NCBI GenBank assembly: GCA_025200525.1
Contig: CM045759.1
Span: forward strand, 1,736,001-1,800,000
DNA length: 64,000 nucleotides
Reading direction: 5' to 3'
DNA from: Camellia lanceoleosa
Lineage: Eukaryota > Streptophyta > Magnoliopsida > Ericales > Theaceae
Below, piece after piece: positions 12,571 to 23,795 of this stretch. The position numbers were made by a program, and so were the translations under genes. Positions within the stretch are counted from its first letter, which is position 1. Every line of letters begins with the position of its first letter. Under the pieces are notes generated by a model that was given only the letters and a program-made list of their open reading frames with translations, was not told where the DNA came from and did no database searches.

Positions 12571-12975
12571 TATGCCATATGATTGGGCCAAAGGCTGTCG
12601 AACACCGTTTGACATGAATGATTAAGCCAAAGGCCATTTGACATGAATGATTGGGCCAAAGGCTGTCGGACACCGTTTGATATGGATGATTGGGCCAAAG
12701 GTCGTTTGACATGAATGATTGGGCCAAAGGCCGTTCGGACACCGTTTGATATGAATGGTTGGGCCAAAGGCCGTTTGACATGAATGATTGGGCCAAAGGC
12801 GGTCGGACATCGTCTGACATGAATGATTGGGCCAAAGGCGGTCGGACATCGTTTGTTAAGGAACGAAGTGGGCCAGAGGCCGTTTGACATGTTCGGGCTT
12901 GAATCGCCTAATGTACTAAATAATGCACTAAATAGAACTCTAAATGGGCCCAAGGCCGTTTGATATATGTGAATC
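12571..12975. repeat. tandem array of GGCC-hairpin units in E2
   Basis: Repeated units of the form GATTGGGCCAAAGGCCGTTT plus about 9 bases, some longer because of an inserted CGGACACC. This is the reverse-complement version of the E1 array and lies at the same place in the LTR. Confidence 0.9.
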
Positions 12976-13479
12976 ACATTCACGTACCTTCTTTATTTGA
13001 TATTATTTACTGGGCTTTCGCTCACACTCATCCATGTGTATGTAGGTGAGCCAAGAGATATCCAAACCCAGCCTCAGTGAAGCAAGTGTGAAATAGTCAA
13101 GTTTTGAGGAGTCAGCCCACACGTCTCACGCACGAGACTTGTTTTCGCCTTTTTGTTCTTTTGTATATTTTTGTTATGATGGCGAGAACATTGGATTGCG
13201 GTTGTGTATAAGCTTTTGATTGGCTGACCATGACTTGAATGATCCTGTTGTGTAAAGCTTTATGTTAACTTTCTTTGATATGGGTTATTAACGGATATAT
13301 GTGCAATGTTATAATGTGCCATGTAAGCACGACTCTATGGACAGAATTTTTAAGTTTGCTTCCGTTTTGGCCCCTTAACTCTGTTGATATATGTTTGATT
13401 TGGTCTGAGGTCGTAGGTAATCTCTTGGTTACTGGCTGGTTATGTCCTTAACCTATAGGGGCAGGTTCGGGTCATGACA

Positions 13480-13807
13480 TGTTGGCTACGATCTCTCTTG
13501 TCTTTTGACTTGGTGCATCTGCTACAACATTAGCCTTTTCGGGATGATGAGACAAAGTGAATTGGTAATCTTCATGGTACTCCATCCAGCGTCTCTACCT
13601 TATGCTCAAATCTCTTTTTGTGAACAAGTATTTTAAGTTTTTGTGATCAGTAAATATCTCAAACTTTTCGTCGTAGAGGTAATGTCACCAAGTCTTCAGT
13701 GCATAAACTACAGCTACCAATTCTAGATTGTGGGTAGGGTAATTTTTCTCATGATTTTTCAATTGTCTTTATCCATAAGTCAGTACCTTCTCATTTTGCA
13801 TTAACGC
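13480..13807 (-). pseudogene. D RNase H, C-terminal part
   Basis: The minus strand read from 13807 continues the RNase H domain that breaks off at 23992. It has an 'LMQNEKV' segment, '[22 protein letters not shown]' split by stops, 'EIFTDHKNLKYLFT' with the catalytic Asp region, and an 'ADAPSQK' version of the usual ADALSRK end. At least three in-frame stops mark it as dead. The split point carries the target duplication of LTR C (AACGC at 13803-13807, AACAC at 23992-23996). It ends against LTR E2. Confidence 0.85.
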
Positions 13808-14530
13808 TGTCACGCCCCATTTTTTATTACTTGGATTCCATTACCAAAACCATTATTAAAGATTCAATTTCAAAGATGGCATACAGAAGCTCCTCATATT
13901 TATAAAGAAAACATAAGGAAGAGTTCTCTCAAGCGAATATAAAACGAATGCAACATGAATTTATATCTAAATAAATTGCCCGTAGGCTTACATCATTCAA
14001 ATCAAGAGGAAGGGTTTAACCCTTTACATAAATGGCATTCCGCCTATACATATAGAGGCCCCGTGGCCAACAAATAAGGAAGATTTGTGATCTTGTAGCA
14101 TATCTTGATAATCACCTGAAAAAGATTAACAACATGGGATGAACATATAGTCCAGTAGGGATTTCAACATGATCCTCAACAATAACAACTTACAGATAGC
14201 TATGATCATGAATGCTAGTCTCATACCATATAAATAATGAGACATTTTATAACCAAAGTATACTTACATAAATACTTTTCTCAAAAACATTCAGTTTATT
14301 CAACAGCACCAAGTTTCGCTTTCATTACCCATTTCCCATTTAAACAATTATTACACAACAACCATATTTTCCATTTGTGACAAACACCACATAATATCCG
14401 TTTTATTTCTTTTGAAAGCATGTTCACCCAATCCGACTTTCATCCCATTATTTATACCCAATATATAACAAGGTCCGTCTCCACACGTTCATCACATTTT
14501 TAACCTTAAACTCGAAATTCAACAAGATAC

Positions 14531-15023
14531 CCTTAACAGCAATTCTTAGCATCTCCTTGAATTTGAGTTCAATCTCCAAATCTTGAACCAATTCCTTTAC
14601 TCTCACCCTCTCTCACGTTTTTGGAGCTTAGGGGACTCAAAGATGCATGTAGATGGAAGAAAGGAGTGAGTGGAAGTGCAATGAGACCACTAAGGCTTTA
14701 AACCAAAAGTGTGCTTAATAGGGTTAATTAGTGGGCATTAATTTAATCTAATTTAATCGCTCCAAATCGAATTTCGATTAATCCTACCATAAAATTCTAT
14801 AAATCCTAATTAACACATAAATCAAGTTAATTTCTGGTTCGGACGCCGATAAGGCTTTCAATTCGTAAATCGAAACTAAAACATGAACAGATCTTTCTAC
14901 ACCTAACAGATATAACACCACAATGCAACACACACATGCATTTTAATTCAGAATTTTACCTTAATTACTAATTAGGCATAATTAATCACGGATTAACGTT
15001 AATCATGGGTCGGGGTTATTACA
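14531..15023 (-). repeat. 3' LTR of B, truncated to 493 bp
   Basis: Matches 21801-22294 with about 13 differences by hand count, 12 of them transitions. On the minus strand it starts TGTAATAACCCC after the polypurine tract. The rest of the LTR (the counterpart of 19761-21800) is missing. Confidence 0.9.
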
Positions 15024-15563
15024 GTCTTTCCCTCTTAAAAAAGTTTGGTCCTCCAAACTCGAATTACCTTCATTCTGGAACAATATTGAGTCCAATGGGA
15101 ACAAATCCGGATATCTCTTCATCATGTCTTCTTTTGTTTCCCAAGTTGCATAGGTTCCTCCGTGGTTTTGCCAATTAACTTTTACCAACGGTATTTCTTT
15201 ATTTCTCAATCTTTTGATCTTGCGATTCACAATTTGGATAGGTTTTTCCTTGTAAGTATAGTCATCCTTCAAGAGCACATGTGTTGGTTCAATGACATGG
15301 AACGGATCTCTCAAATACTCTCGAAGCATCGATACATGAAATGCATTGTGAATATGCTCCATTATCGGTGGTAAAGCTACCCGATACGATACTGGATTGA
15401 TCTTTTCAAGGATTTCGTATGGTCCAACATATCTTGGCGCCAATTTACCCTTAACACCAAATCGAGTTTGACCCTTCATCGGGATCACCTTTATGAACAC
15501 ATGGTCCTCAACTTCATATTCCCTATCTCTTCTTCGGACATCAGCATAGCTCTTCTGCCGACT
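15003..15563 (-). pseudogene. B pol C terminus: integrase end and chromodomain
   Basis: Continues the integrase frame past a TAA stop at about 15564, where Gln is expected. It holds 'DHVFIKVIPMKGQTRFG', 'GKLAPRYVGPYEILEK', 'HNAFHVSMLREYLRDPFHV' and the chromodomain-like 'VKVNWQNHGGTYATWE', then the C terminus with 'NSSLEDQTF'. The frame runs on past the usual end through the polypurine tract into the first bases of the 3' LTR. Apart from the stop before it, this piece is open. It should read chromatin marks and direct integration, as in other chromoviruses. Confidence 0.9.
15024..15042 (-). other. polypurine tract of B
   Basis: On the minus strand AAGAGGGAAAGAC directly precedes the LTR start TGTAATAACC. 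Confidence 0.7.
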
Positions 15564-17036
15564 TTATGCAGTTTTCAGACGTTGCTGGATCAGTTTCACT
15601 TTCTCGGTCGTTTCTTGCACAAGTTCCGGTCCCAACAGAGGTCTATCACCTACTTCAGCCCAACATATTGGAGAACGACATTGTCTTCCATACAAAGCTT
15701 CGTAAGGAGCCATTTCAATGCTTGAATGGTAACTATTGTTGTACACAAATTCAGCTAATGGCAAATAGGTCTCCCAACTTCCTTGGAAGTCTAACACACA
15801 CATTCTGAGCATATCCTCTAAAGTTTGATTAGTTCGTTCAGTTTGTCCATCTGTCTGTGGGTGATAGGCACTACTCAACCTTAGTTCTGTCTCCAAAGCC
15901 TGTTGCAAACTCTGCCAAAATCTCGATACAAACTTTGAGTCCCTGTCAGATACAATAGATACCGGTACACCATGCAATCTCACAATTTCGTTCACATACA
16001 AGTTAGCCAACTTATCCGCATTATAAATAGTTTTGACAGGCAGAAAATGGGCAGACTTAGTTAAACGGTCTACAATGACCCAGATAGAGTCCATACCTCG
16101 AGAAGAACGAGGCAATCCCACTACGAAATCCATGGTTATGTGCTCCCATTTCCATTCTGGTATTGGGAGTGGTTGTAGCAAACCAGCGGGTCGTTGATGT
16201 TCAACTTTAACCTGTTGACAATGCAGACACCTAGCCACAAAATCTGTAATACTCTTTTTCATTCCAGGCCACCAAAAATTCTGTTTCAAATTGTGATACA
16301 TTTTCATGTTCCCCGGGTGCACGGCAAACTTACTGCTGTGAGCTTCGGTCATCACACGTTTTCTTAAATCACAACAATCGGGTACACAAAGACGGTTTTG
16401 AAATTTCAGCACGTCATTCTCAAACACAAATCCTAGCCTCGGCTTTGAATTAAATTCCTCTATGATCTTTTTCAAGTATTCATCTTCGCATTGTTTTTGT
16501 TTGATCTCGTCAAGAATTGCAGGTTGAGCGGAAATAGCAGTTAAAATCCCACCTTGTTCTTGCACAACAATCTCAATCTCTTTATGTTCCAGGTCATCTA
16601 GCAGTTCTTTTCGACTGGACAGCAAGCATGACAAATTTGCACTGGATTTTCGGCTCAAGGCATCTGCTACGGTATTAGCTTTCCCTGGGTGATATAAGAT
16701 CTGCAAATCATAATCTTTGATTAACTCTAACCATTGCCTCTGTCTCATGTTTAATTCTTTTTGGGTGAAAAAGTATTTCAAGCTTTTATGATCTGTATAC
16801 ACCTCACAAGTTACCCCATACAAGTAGTGACGCCATATTTTCAAAGCAAACACCACAGCTGCTAATTCAAGATAGTGCGTCGGGTAATTCTTTTCATGAA
16901 GTCGGAGTTGTCGAGAAGCATAGGCAATCACTTTCCCGTTTTGCATTAGCACACATCCCAAACCTTTGTAGGAAGCATCACTGTAAACTTGAAACCCATC
17001 AGTACCATTGGGCAAGGCTAAAATTGCTGCAGTCAC
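15564..17036 (-). pseudogene. B pol: RNase H and integrase, open for 490 codons
   Basis: The longest open stretch in the window. RNase H occupies about residues 15-130, with '[11 protein letters not shown]' (first catalytic Asp), '[11 protein letters not shown]' (Glu), '[11 protein letters not shown]' (Asp) and 'ADALSRK' (last Asp region). Integrase follows: zinc-binding H-H-C-C from '[11 protein letters not shown]' to 'CLHCQQ' (about 232-272), and a core with 'TMDFVVGLP', 'SDRDSKF' and '[13 protein letters not shown]' supplying D, D and E. It ends at a TAA in place of a Gln codon. Upstream the frame is cut from RT by a TAG, also at a Gln position. All catalytic residues look intact, so the loss is recent. 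Confidence 0.93.
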
Positions 17037-17111
17037 TAACCTGGTTTTCAGTTCTTGTAAGGCTGTCTCTCTTTGTTCGTTCCAATCAAATGATACATTT
17101 TTCTGAGTTAA

Positions 17112-17627
17112 CTAGGTCAATGGCATGGCAAGCTTGGAAAAGTCTTTTACAAATCTTCTGTAGTAACCTGCAAGTCCCAGAAAACTTCTAATCTCTGTCA
17201 CATTTGTCGATTTAGGCCAATTCACAATAGCTTCAATTTTTTGAAGGTCAACAGAAACACCATCTTTGTTGATTACATGACCCAAGAATGCTACACTGTC
17301 AAGCCAGAATTCACATTTGGACAATTTAGCATATAATTTCTTTTCTCTCAAAGTCTGTAGGGTAATTTTCAAATGATTCTCATGTTCTTCCCTGCTTTTG
17401 GAATAAATCAGGATATCATCAATAAATACAACAATAAATTCATCCAGAAATGATTTAAACACTCTGTTCATAAGATCCATGAAGGCAGCAGGTCCATTGG
17501 TCACCCCAAACAGCATTACTAAAAATTCATAATGTCCATATCTAGTTCTGAATGCAGTTTTCTCTATGTTTTCAGCCTTAACCTTTAATTGGTGATACCC
17601 AGATCTGAGGTCAATTTTGGAAAATAC
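17112..17627 (-). pseudogene. B pol: RT palm and thumb
   Basis: After a TAA at 17628 (Gln position) the minus strand reads '[13 protein letters not shown]', then an open stretch from 17516 with '[19 protein letters not shown]', the catalytic '[12 protein letters not shown]' (the FIDD form of the YxDD box), '[15 protein letters not shown]' and '[19 protein letters not shown]'. It stops at a TAG at 17112, again where Gln is expected. The active-site aspartates are present. Confidence 0.92.
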
Positions 17628-18200
17628 TTAGGCACCCTGAAGTTGGTCAAACAAGTCATCTATTCGGGGAAGAGGGTATTTGTTCTTGATAGTTACTTTG
17701 TTCAATTCCCAATAGTCTATACATAGCCTCAAAGACCCATATTTCCTTTTGACAAATAGGACCGGAGCACCCAAAGGTGAAGTGCTCAGACGGATGAATT
17801 TCTTATTTAGCAGTTCCTGAAGTTGAGTTTTCAATTCTTTCAGTTCTGAGGTAGACATTCTATAGGGAGTCTTGGAAATAGGTTGTGTTCCTGGAAACAC
17901 CTCAATAGTGAATTCAATTTCTCTATCAACTAAGTCCCCAGGTAAGTCATTCGGAAACACATCGGGAAATTCACAAGCAACAGGGATAGTTTCTACATTA
18001 GTACCGTCCGATGATACAGTCAGTATACAACACAAATAACTCCTACATCCCTTCATAAGTAGTTTTCTGGCTTTCAGAGCTGAAATTAGATACGGGGGAG
18101 GAACTACCCCATTCCCAATAAAAATAAATTCAGGCATACCTGGTGGTCTAAACACAACAGATTTACTTGCACAATCAATGGTAGCACAGTATTTAGTCAA
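17628..18200 (-). pseudogene. B pol: protease-RT linker and RT fingers
   Basis: An open stretch of 190 codons. It begins with '[21 protein letters not shown]' at the end of the protease region. Then come '[12 protein letters not shown]' and the RT start '[20 protein letters not shown]', '[20 protein letters not shown]' and '[20 protein letters not shown]', followed by '[10 protein letters not shown]' and a stop. 'LSTSPLGAP' replaces the usual PSxSPWGAP, so a conserved Trp is lost. The frame start at 18200 lies just after a TAG in a Trp position. Confidence 0.9.
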
Positions 18201-18231
18201 CTAGTCCATCCCCAAAATGCAGTCAAAATGA

Positions 18232-18714
18232 TCAATGTTCAATGTTCAAGGGCAATAAGTCAATGTATAACATCATATCGCCAATCATAATGTCACATGC
18301 TGGATAAACATGAGCACACATCATAGAACTCCCAGACGGCGTAGATACAGATAACACATATGTCATAAGTTTTAATGGTCTAGTCAATTTTCGAGAGAAA
18401 GCATGCGATACAAAGGAATGTGTAGAACCAGAATCTATTAGTACACATGCATTTTGAGAACATGCAGAGAGTGTACCTAACACCACAGTATCGGTGTTTT
18501 GTACGTCACCGGGCACTAAGGCGAACACTCGACCGTGTCTCAGAGGTTTTTTCCCAGTATTGGCCTTTGCATTTGTTTTGGCCGTAAAAGCGAATCCAGC
18601 GGAACTTGCCGTAAGACGGCTAGCATTCTCAGACCTGAGTGGGCAATCCTTTATTACATGACCTGCTTGGCCACATCGGAAACAAGCACCGGATACTCGG
18701 TAGCACACACCCAT
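18232..18714 (-). pseudogene. B gag zinc knuckle and aspartic protease
   Basis: An open stretch of 160 codons. The CCHC knuckle 'CFRCGQAGHVIKDCP' lies at about residues 11-25 and would bind the RNA genome. The protease active site 'VLIDSGSTHSFVS' is at about 90-102. The reading frame fails at 18232 because of an 8 bp tandem duplication (two copies of the TTGAACAT unit at about 18232-18247), which puts a stop right after 'LLPLNIEH'. Protease would cut the polyprotein inside the virus-like particle. Confidence 0.9.
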
Positions 18715-19546
18715 ATGTCTTCTTCCATAATCAGAACAGACCGAGATAGACCCACTACTCTGACTCGAGTTACTTGTAGACCTCGTGTTCTATTTCTTAT
18801 TGATATAAGACCGTCCTCTTCTAAAACCAAGCCCAGACCTTTTCTCTCTCCAATCAATTGTTGTAGCTGCTGGGGCTTTACTTTGTTTCATAGCGGCTAT
18901 GGTGGCTTCCGCCATTAAGGATTTGTCTAAAACTTCCACATAAGTAGGCAATTTTAATACGCCCACCCCATCAAACACCTCTAAATCCAGTCCACCTTCA
19001 AATTTTCGTGCTTTCTTGTAATCAGTATCCACCATATATGGAGCAAACCGTGCCAGTTCGGTGAATTTGGCTTCATACTCTGCTACAGACATTCTTTCCT
19101 ATTTAAGTTCTTGAAACTCAGACATTTTCCGATCCCTGAAACATTGGGGAAAATATTTATCATAGAAGACCGCATTAAACTGTGCCCACATCATATTCCC
19201 ATTGCCACTTCGAATTAGTAACCACCACATTCGGGCTTCATCCTTCAGAGTATAGGTGGCCAGGAGGACTTTCTGGATTTCAGAACAAGGGAACACCTCA
19301 TATAGCTTTTCCATTTCAAGTAACCACGTCTCCGTTTTCAACGGTTCAATTCCACCATAGAATGTCGGCGGTTTCATTTTCATGAATTCTGTGTCAAGTT
19401 GATGATATCATTATTATTTTCTTCAGCTTGTGCTGGCGGAGGTGGAGGGGGCAAAGGTTGTTGTCTTTGCTGTTGTGTCAAAGTTTCATTCGACCCATGC
19501 GAGCCTTTGAAGATTCACTTACATCACTTCCCCTTGGATTCTCCAT
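18715..19546 (-). pseudogene. B gag (capsid region), broken
   Basis: A start ATG at 19546 opens 'MENPRGSDVSES', followed by a Gln/Pro-rich stretch with frame shifts to about 19385. The capsid part then reads 'PPTFYGGIEPLKTETWLLEME' (19370 down), 'FNAVFYDKYFPQCFRDRK', a TAG at 19099, 'MSVAEYEAKFTELARFAPY' and a second TAG near 18792. Both stops replace likely Gln codons. Typical retrotransposon gag, forming the particle that packages element RNA. Confidence 0.85.
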
Positions 19547-19742
19547 GTTGCTATAGAGACATCAAATGATAATAAACATAGGCATAATCTTATTCGTTTC
19601 TTTCAATTCATTTGCTCAAATTGACATACATTAAGTTTCCATATTCATTTGGATTACCATACACTCACACATGCAGATGGAATGCCTCTAATTCTTACTA
19701 GGACATCCTAAGCTCATACGAACTTGTGTGTGCGGTAGAACA

Positions 19743-19757
19743 CGTGCTCTGATACCA
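19743..19757 (-). other. primer-binding site of B (initiator tRNA-Met)
   Basis: On the minus strand TGGTATCAGAGCACG lies three bases downstream of the 5' LTR. TGGTATCAGAGC is complementary to the 3' end of plant initiator tRNA-Met, the usual primer for these elements. Confidence 0.9.
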
Positions 19758-20396
19758 CTCTATCACGACCCAAACCCGCCCTTGTAGGTTTAGCATCATA
19801 ACCGGCCAGTAACCTGCGGATTACCAAAGGCCTCTTGACAGATAAGCATATAAGAAGGGGCTGCGGAAGCAGATGTACAAAACATAAATAGTCCAATGAG
19901 CTGTGTCGATAAACTTGGGACATAAAAGTTCAAAACTTATATATACATAAGTGTGTCGGTCAAAGGATATCATAATTACAAAACATTTACACGAGTGTAA
20001 TATCTAGGACCCAATTGTACAAAACAGACAGAAACTAACATACGCACAAAAACAGCCATAACTAGACTTCAATCGGAACTTCCTCGGGAGGCACAACGGT
20101 TGGCTGACAAAAACAGAAATGAAGGCCGTCAACTGTGGCCCTGATCACGCGCCGACTCATCTACATACATAATATAAACTATAAGCGAAAGCTCAGTGAA
20201 CAATAACAGAGTAAAGGGGTTTCAATGAATGAGTCCGTACAGATTCAGAAATCGTAATTCAGTTTCGTGTCAAATTCATAATTTGGCCAGATCATATACA
20301 GAAATCATGAGGTACGTTTAAGTATACGTGATATATCCCTTAGCATTAACAGAGCAGGTACAGAACATATACAGACACGTGAGGGTTACGAATAAC

Positions 20397-20535
20397 CAGT
20401 TCCATAAAGGAACCTCCGGATCCGGGTAACAAAGAATAAACACGCTAAGCCCCATGACGGAGCCTCCGGTACGGGTAACAGAGTGCAGACAGATTAAGTT
20501 CCGTGATGGAACCTCCGATACCGGGTAACAGCCAA
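20397..20535. repeat. tandem array of about 60 bp CCGG units in the B LTR
   Basis: Three imperfect copies of a unit containing GGAACCTCCGGATCCGGGTA, drifting to CCTCCGGTACGGG and CCTCCGATACCGGG. CCGGATCCGG is a perfect palindrome. It occupies the LTR position that holds the GGCC array in E and G. Confidence 0.85.
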
Positions 20536-20945
20536 CATATATCACATGATGCTAAGGATGTCACGAATATATATCAGAAATTGGACAATCATTAATTGTA
20601 CAGAACATATCATTTCAGAAAACAGATCTTAATTCATCATATAGAAAATAAGTAAAGTTGAACATAGCTTTACTAAATTATTACTCACAGTTGGCCTTGA
20701 GACAGATAGACGGAGCAGATTGGTTAAACGGTACGCGGCACATGACCTATATAACACATAACAGACACATACTTGAACACACACGTTCTAATTGTACATA
20801 ACTTACTTCGTTGGCTCTTAGTGTGTTTCTAACCTTTAATTCTCATTATGGAATCTTAAACATGGCCTAGGGATGCCTAGGATGGAATGAGGATGCAAGA
20901 ATGCATTGGAAAATATTTCATGAAACTTGCTGAAAATAAGGTCCA

Positions 20946-21266
20946 CGCTCGAGCGTAGCTTTCCCCGCTGGAGCGGACATGCAGACAATGAAGCTCCGCT
21001 TGAGTGTGACTTTCCCCGCTCGAACGAACAGTAAACTCTTGAAAAAGTACTGGATGCATGATTTTCACGCTCGACGGGCACTCAACCTACGCTCGAGCGT
21101 GAGACTCAGAACCTCGCTCGAGCGTGGATTCTCTCGCTTGAGCGGACTGTAAAACACAAGAACTTCTGAGTATATGCATTTCACGCTTGAACGTAGACAT
21201 CGTCGCTCGAGCGGAAGTGTATGTACTCAGAGTGTACGCTCAAGCGTGAAGCTCCCCGTTCGAGCG
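20946..21266. repeat. CGCTCGAGCG palindrome cluster in the B LTR
   Basis: Twelve copies in six doublets: 20946/20966, 20997/21017, 21068/21090, 21115/21135, 21184/21204 and 21237/21257. Five doublets are exactly 20 bases apart and one is 22. Variants CGCTTGAGCG, CGCTCAAGCG and CGTTCGAGCG are C-to-T or G-to-A changes. Confidence 0.92.
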
Positions 21267-23620
21267 TGGATCAAAAATCTGGAATTTCCAGATTGATCCT
21301 CAAGCTCAAAACTCAACCCCAAAAGCATTAAACTCGATTTTTCTGGGCCAAAACTTGAGAAAATACATGAAGACCCTTAAAACAACATGAATTAAAGATC
21401 CATTCAAGAAGTCATGGTTTAATGGTTTGCCAATTGTACAAAATTCCAACACAAACTTTATGAATATGTCATTAATACAATATGCAAGAACTTGAATTCA
21501 AACACTCCAAACATAATCAAACTTGGTAATTTAATGGAAAACAAGATGAATGACCGAAATGTAAGTGAGGTTAACACATGCATGAAAGAAACCTTTGAAA
21601 TCATGCTCAATTTGTGAGAAAATGTACATGCATGCATGGTATGATCCATTTCTCCCCAACTCTAGTGCAATTCCTACTTAAATTCACTTAATTCACCAAT
21701 TATCTTGTAGAATCTAAGTTAATTACTCAATTAAGAGTTTAGTCCCTTACCTAGAGGCTTCAATCTACAAAATTAAGGTTGAGGCTCCACAAATCTTCTT
21801 CAATTAACAACAATTCTTAGCATCTCCTTGAATTTGAGCTCAATCTCCAAATCTTGAACCAATTCCTCTACTCTCACCCTCTCTCACGTTTTTGAAGCTT
21901 AGGGGACTCAAAGATGCATGTAGATGGAAGAAAGGAGTGAGTGGAAGTGTAATGAGACCACCAAGGCTTTAAACCAAAAGTGTGCTTAATAGGGTTAATT
22001 AGTGGGCATTAATTTAATCTAATTTAATCGCTCCAAATCGAATTTCGATTAATCCTACCATAAAATTCTATAAATCCTAATTAGCACATAAATCAAGTTA
22101 ATTTCTGGTTCGGACGCCGATAAGGCTTTCAATTTGTAAATCGAAACTAAAACATGAACAGATCTTTTTACACCTAACATATATAACACCGCAATGCAAC
22201 ACACACATGCATTTTAATTCAGAATTTCACCTTAATTACTAATTAGGCATAATTAATCACGGATTAACGTTAATCATGGGTCGGGGTTATTATAGATACA
22301 TCTCTCCACAACGTAATGCCATTTTACCAGACACCAGTTGAAAGGGAATGGTACCTCTGCCAATTCTTCAGGCGCTAGCTAGAAGGTAATGGTACCCCTG
22401 ATTCTCAGCGCATTACGCATTTTTCCAACCATCTCGTTATATAACATTCATAGACAATTCAAGTGTACTACAGACACACAACCCTTTCACATTCACAATG
22501 TCATCCTCCACCGATGACCAAGGAAAAAACCTCTACGCAACATGTATTCAACTTACGCATTAATAACAATAATTCACATGAACCTTTAGATCCAATTACA
22601 ACAATAATGAAATTAAATATTTGTGATTCAATCCCAAGTTAATTTCCGAAACTCACACAATGTTAGCATTTCATTCTTCCATTTCAAAATCAACTATCTT
22701 ATTCTTCCTCATTAATATTCTCCACCCTTTGCCTTAATCCATTAATTTCCCTTCGCAACAAGAAAATATGACCAAAACAATTTTTCCTTTATTTTAAATA
22801 AGGGATTTCCAAAATCATGGCAACAAGGTTATAATTACTCAATTTCTATTTAATGGTAGTGTAACCCAGTAATATTCAAAGTTCAAGGTTAAATCCATTC
22901 TTTTCAAGGTACACATTATCAATTCACAACAATCAACTTGAACAACTCAACACCAAGTAAATGTTGGGAATTCATGAGGCTCAATAAATTTCTAATAATT
23001 CAACAATTCATCTTTTAAACCCCTACATTCATAACATGTTTATTCCACAATTAAAACCCATTTTTATCCCATGAGCATTTTTATAAAAAAAAAAAAAATA
23101 GGGCTTCACCCCCCTCTCTACATAAACAAATTAAACAGCTAACCAAAATTAATCCTACAACAATGATTTTCCCAAAAACTCAACCTCACACAACTCAACT
23201 TAGATCCCCATTCATGATTTTCAAAAGAAATCCATAATAACATGGTTTTTATGCAATATGAACATACCACATGTCTATCTATAGGTGAAGCATTGTAGAA
23301 AATCAAAGAAATCCCTACCTCAAGAGAGAAAAGGAGAAAGAGCTCAAAAATCAACTCTGCCAAAATACGATCTCCACCGGTCAAGACAAAGCCCCCGACA
23401 CGCTTATCATTTTGGTATAAGGGACTAGCACCAAAATCTCAATGGATTTCTTGAGATAAAAGAAGATACAAGATTTTGAGGGTTTGGGTAGAGAGAGATG
23501 AGAGAATAGAGAGAAACATATTGTAGAGAGAGAGTGATATAATCTGAAATAGGAGGAAAAGGAGCAACAGTGCAAAATATAGCTGAAAAGCACGAAAAAC
23601 GAGATTGAGTACGTGCTTGG

Positions 23621-23795
23621 CCGCATGTACGGAGTGGCCTTCCGCACGTGTGACCACTACTGTTGCACGTGCGGTCTCCTACACACCTCCATTCATGTAC
23701 CTGCCTTTTAGGTAGTGTGCACACAGCACAAAACTCTTCTTCTCGCATGTGCGGCTTGACCTTCCGCACGTGAAGCCCCCTCCCCGCACGTGCGG
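23621..23795. repeat. CCGCACGTGCGG palindrome cluster in LTR C
   Basis: Two triplets of a 12 bp palindrome around CACGTG: 23621, 23642, 23663 (21 bases apart) and 23743, 23764, 23784 (21 and 20 apart). On the minus strand it lies about 200-370 bases into the LTR, upstream of a weak TATATC and CT-rich leader, so in U3. CACGTG is the plant G-box core, known to bind bHLH and bZIP factors; binding here is only a possibility. Confidence 0.88.

Larger units (their letters stand above)
10960..13479 (+). mobile_element. LTR 'E2' (plus orientation), 2520 bp
   Basis: Starts TGTGATAACCC and ends GGGTCATGACA. It follows its own pol remnant and polypurine tract, so it is a 3' LTR. TATATAAG box at 11293-11300, followed by a leader with GA-rich runs (11360-11400). 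The palindrome cluster (12010-12233), a GATCACTGTGAGTAAT box (12457-12472), a GGCC tandem array (12571-12975) and a GGGCTTTCGCTCA box (about 13011-13024) come in the same order as in E1 and G. The right flank TGTTG shows no matching duplication. Confidence 0.85.
14531..22294 (-). mobile_element. Tekay/Del-like chromovirus 'B', nearly complete but inactivated
   Basis: Minus-strand order: 5' LTR (22294-19761), initiator-Met primer site, gag, protease, RT, RNase H, integrase, chromodomain, polypurine tract, truncated 3' LTR (15023-14531). Chromodomain, primer site and 2.5 kb LTR fit the Tekay/Del group of plant Ty3/gypsy elements. Frames are broken by several nonsense changes and an 8 bp duplication. 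GATAC lies just outside both ends (14526-14530 and 22295-22299), which looks like a target duplication although the 3' LTR lacks about 2 kb. Confidence 0.9.
19761..22294 (-). repeat. 5' LTR of B, 2534 bp
   Basis: On the plus strand it begins TATCACGACC next to the primer site and ends GGGGTTATTATA. Both terminal dinucleotides have transitions relative to the TG/CA expected from relatives (TGTCACGACC at 56319, TTATTACA at 15023). It contains, in order on the plus strand, a GCGAAAGCTCAGTGAA box (about 20184), a tandem array (20397-20535), an ATTACTCACAGT box (20680-20691) and the palindrome cluster (20946-21266). Confidence 0.9.
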
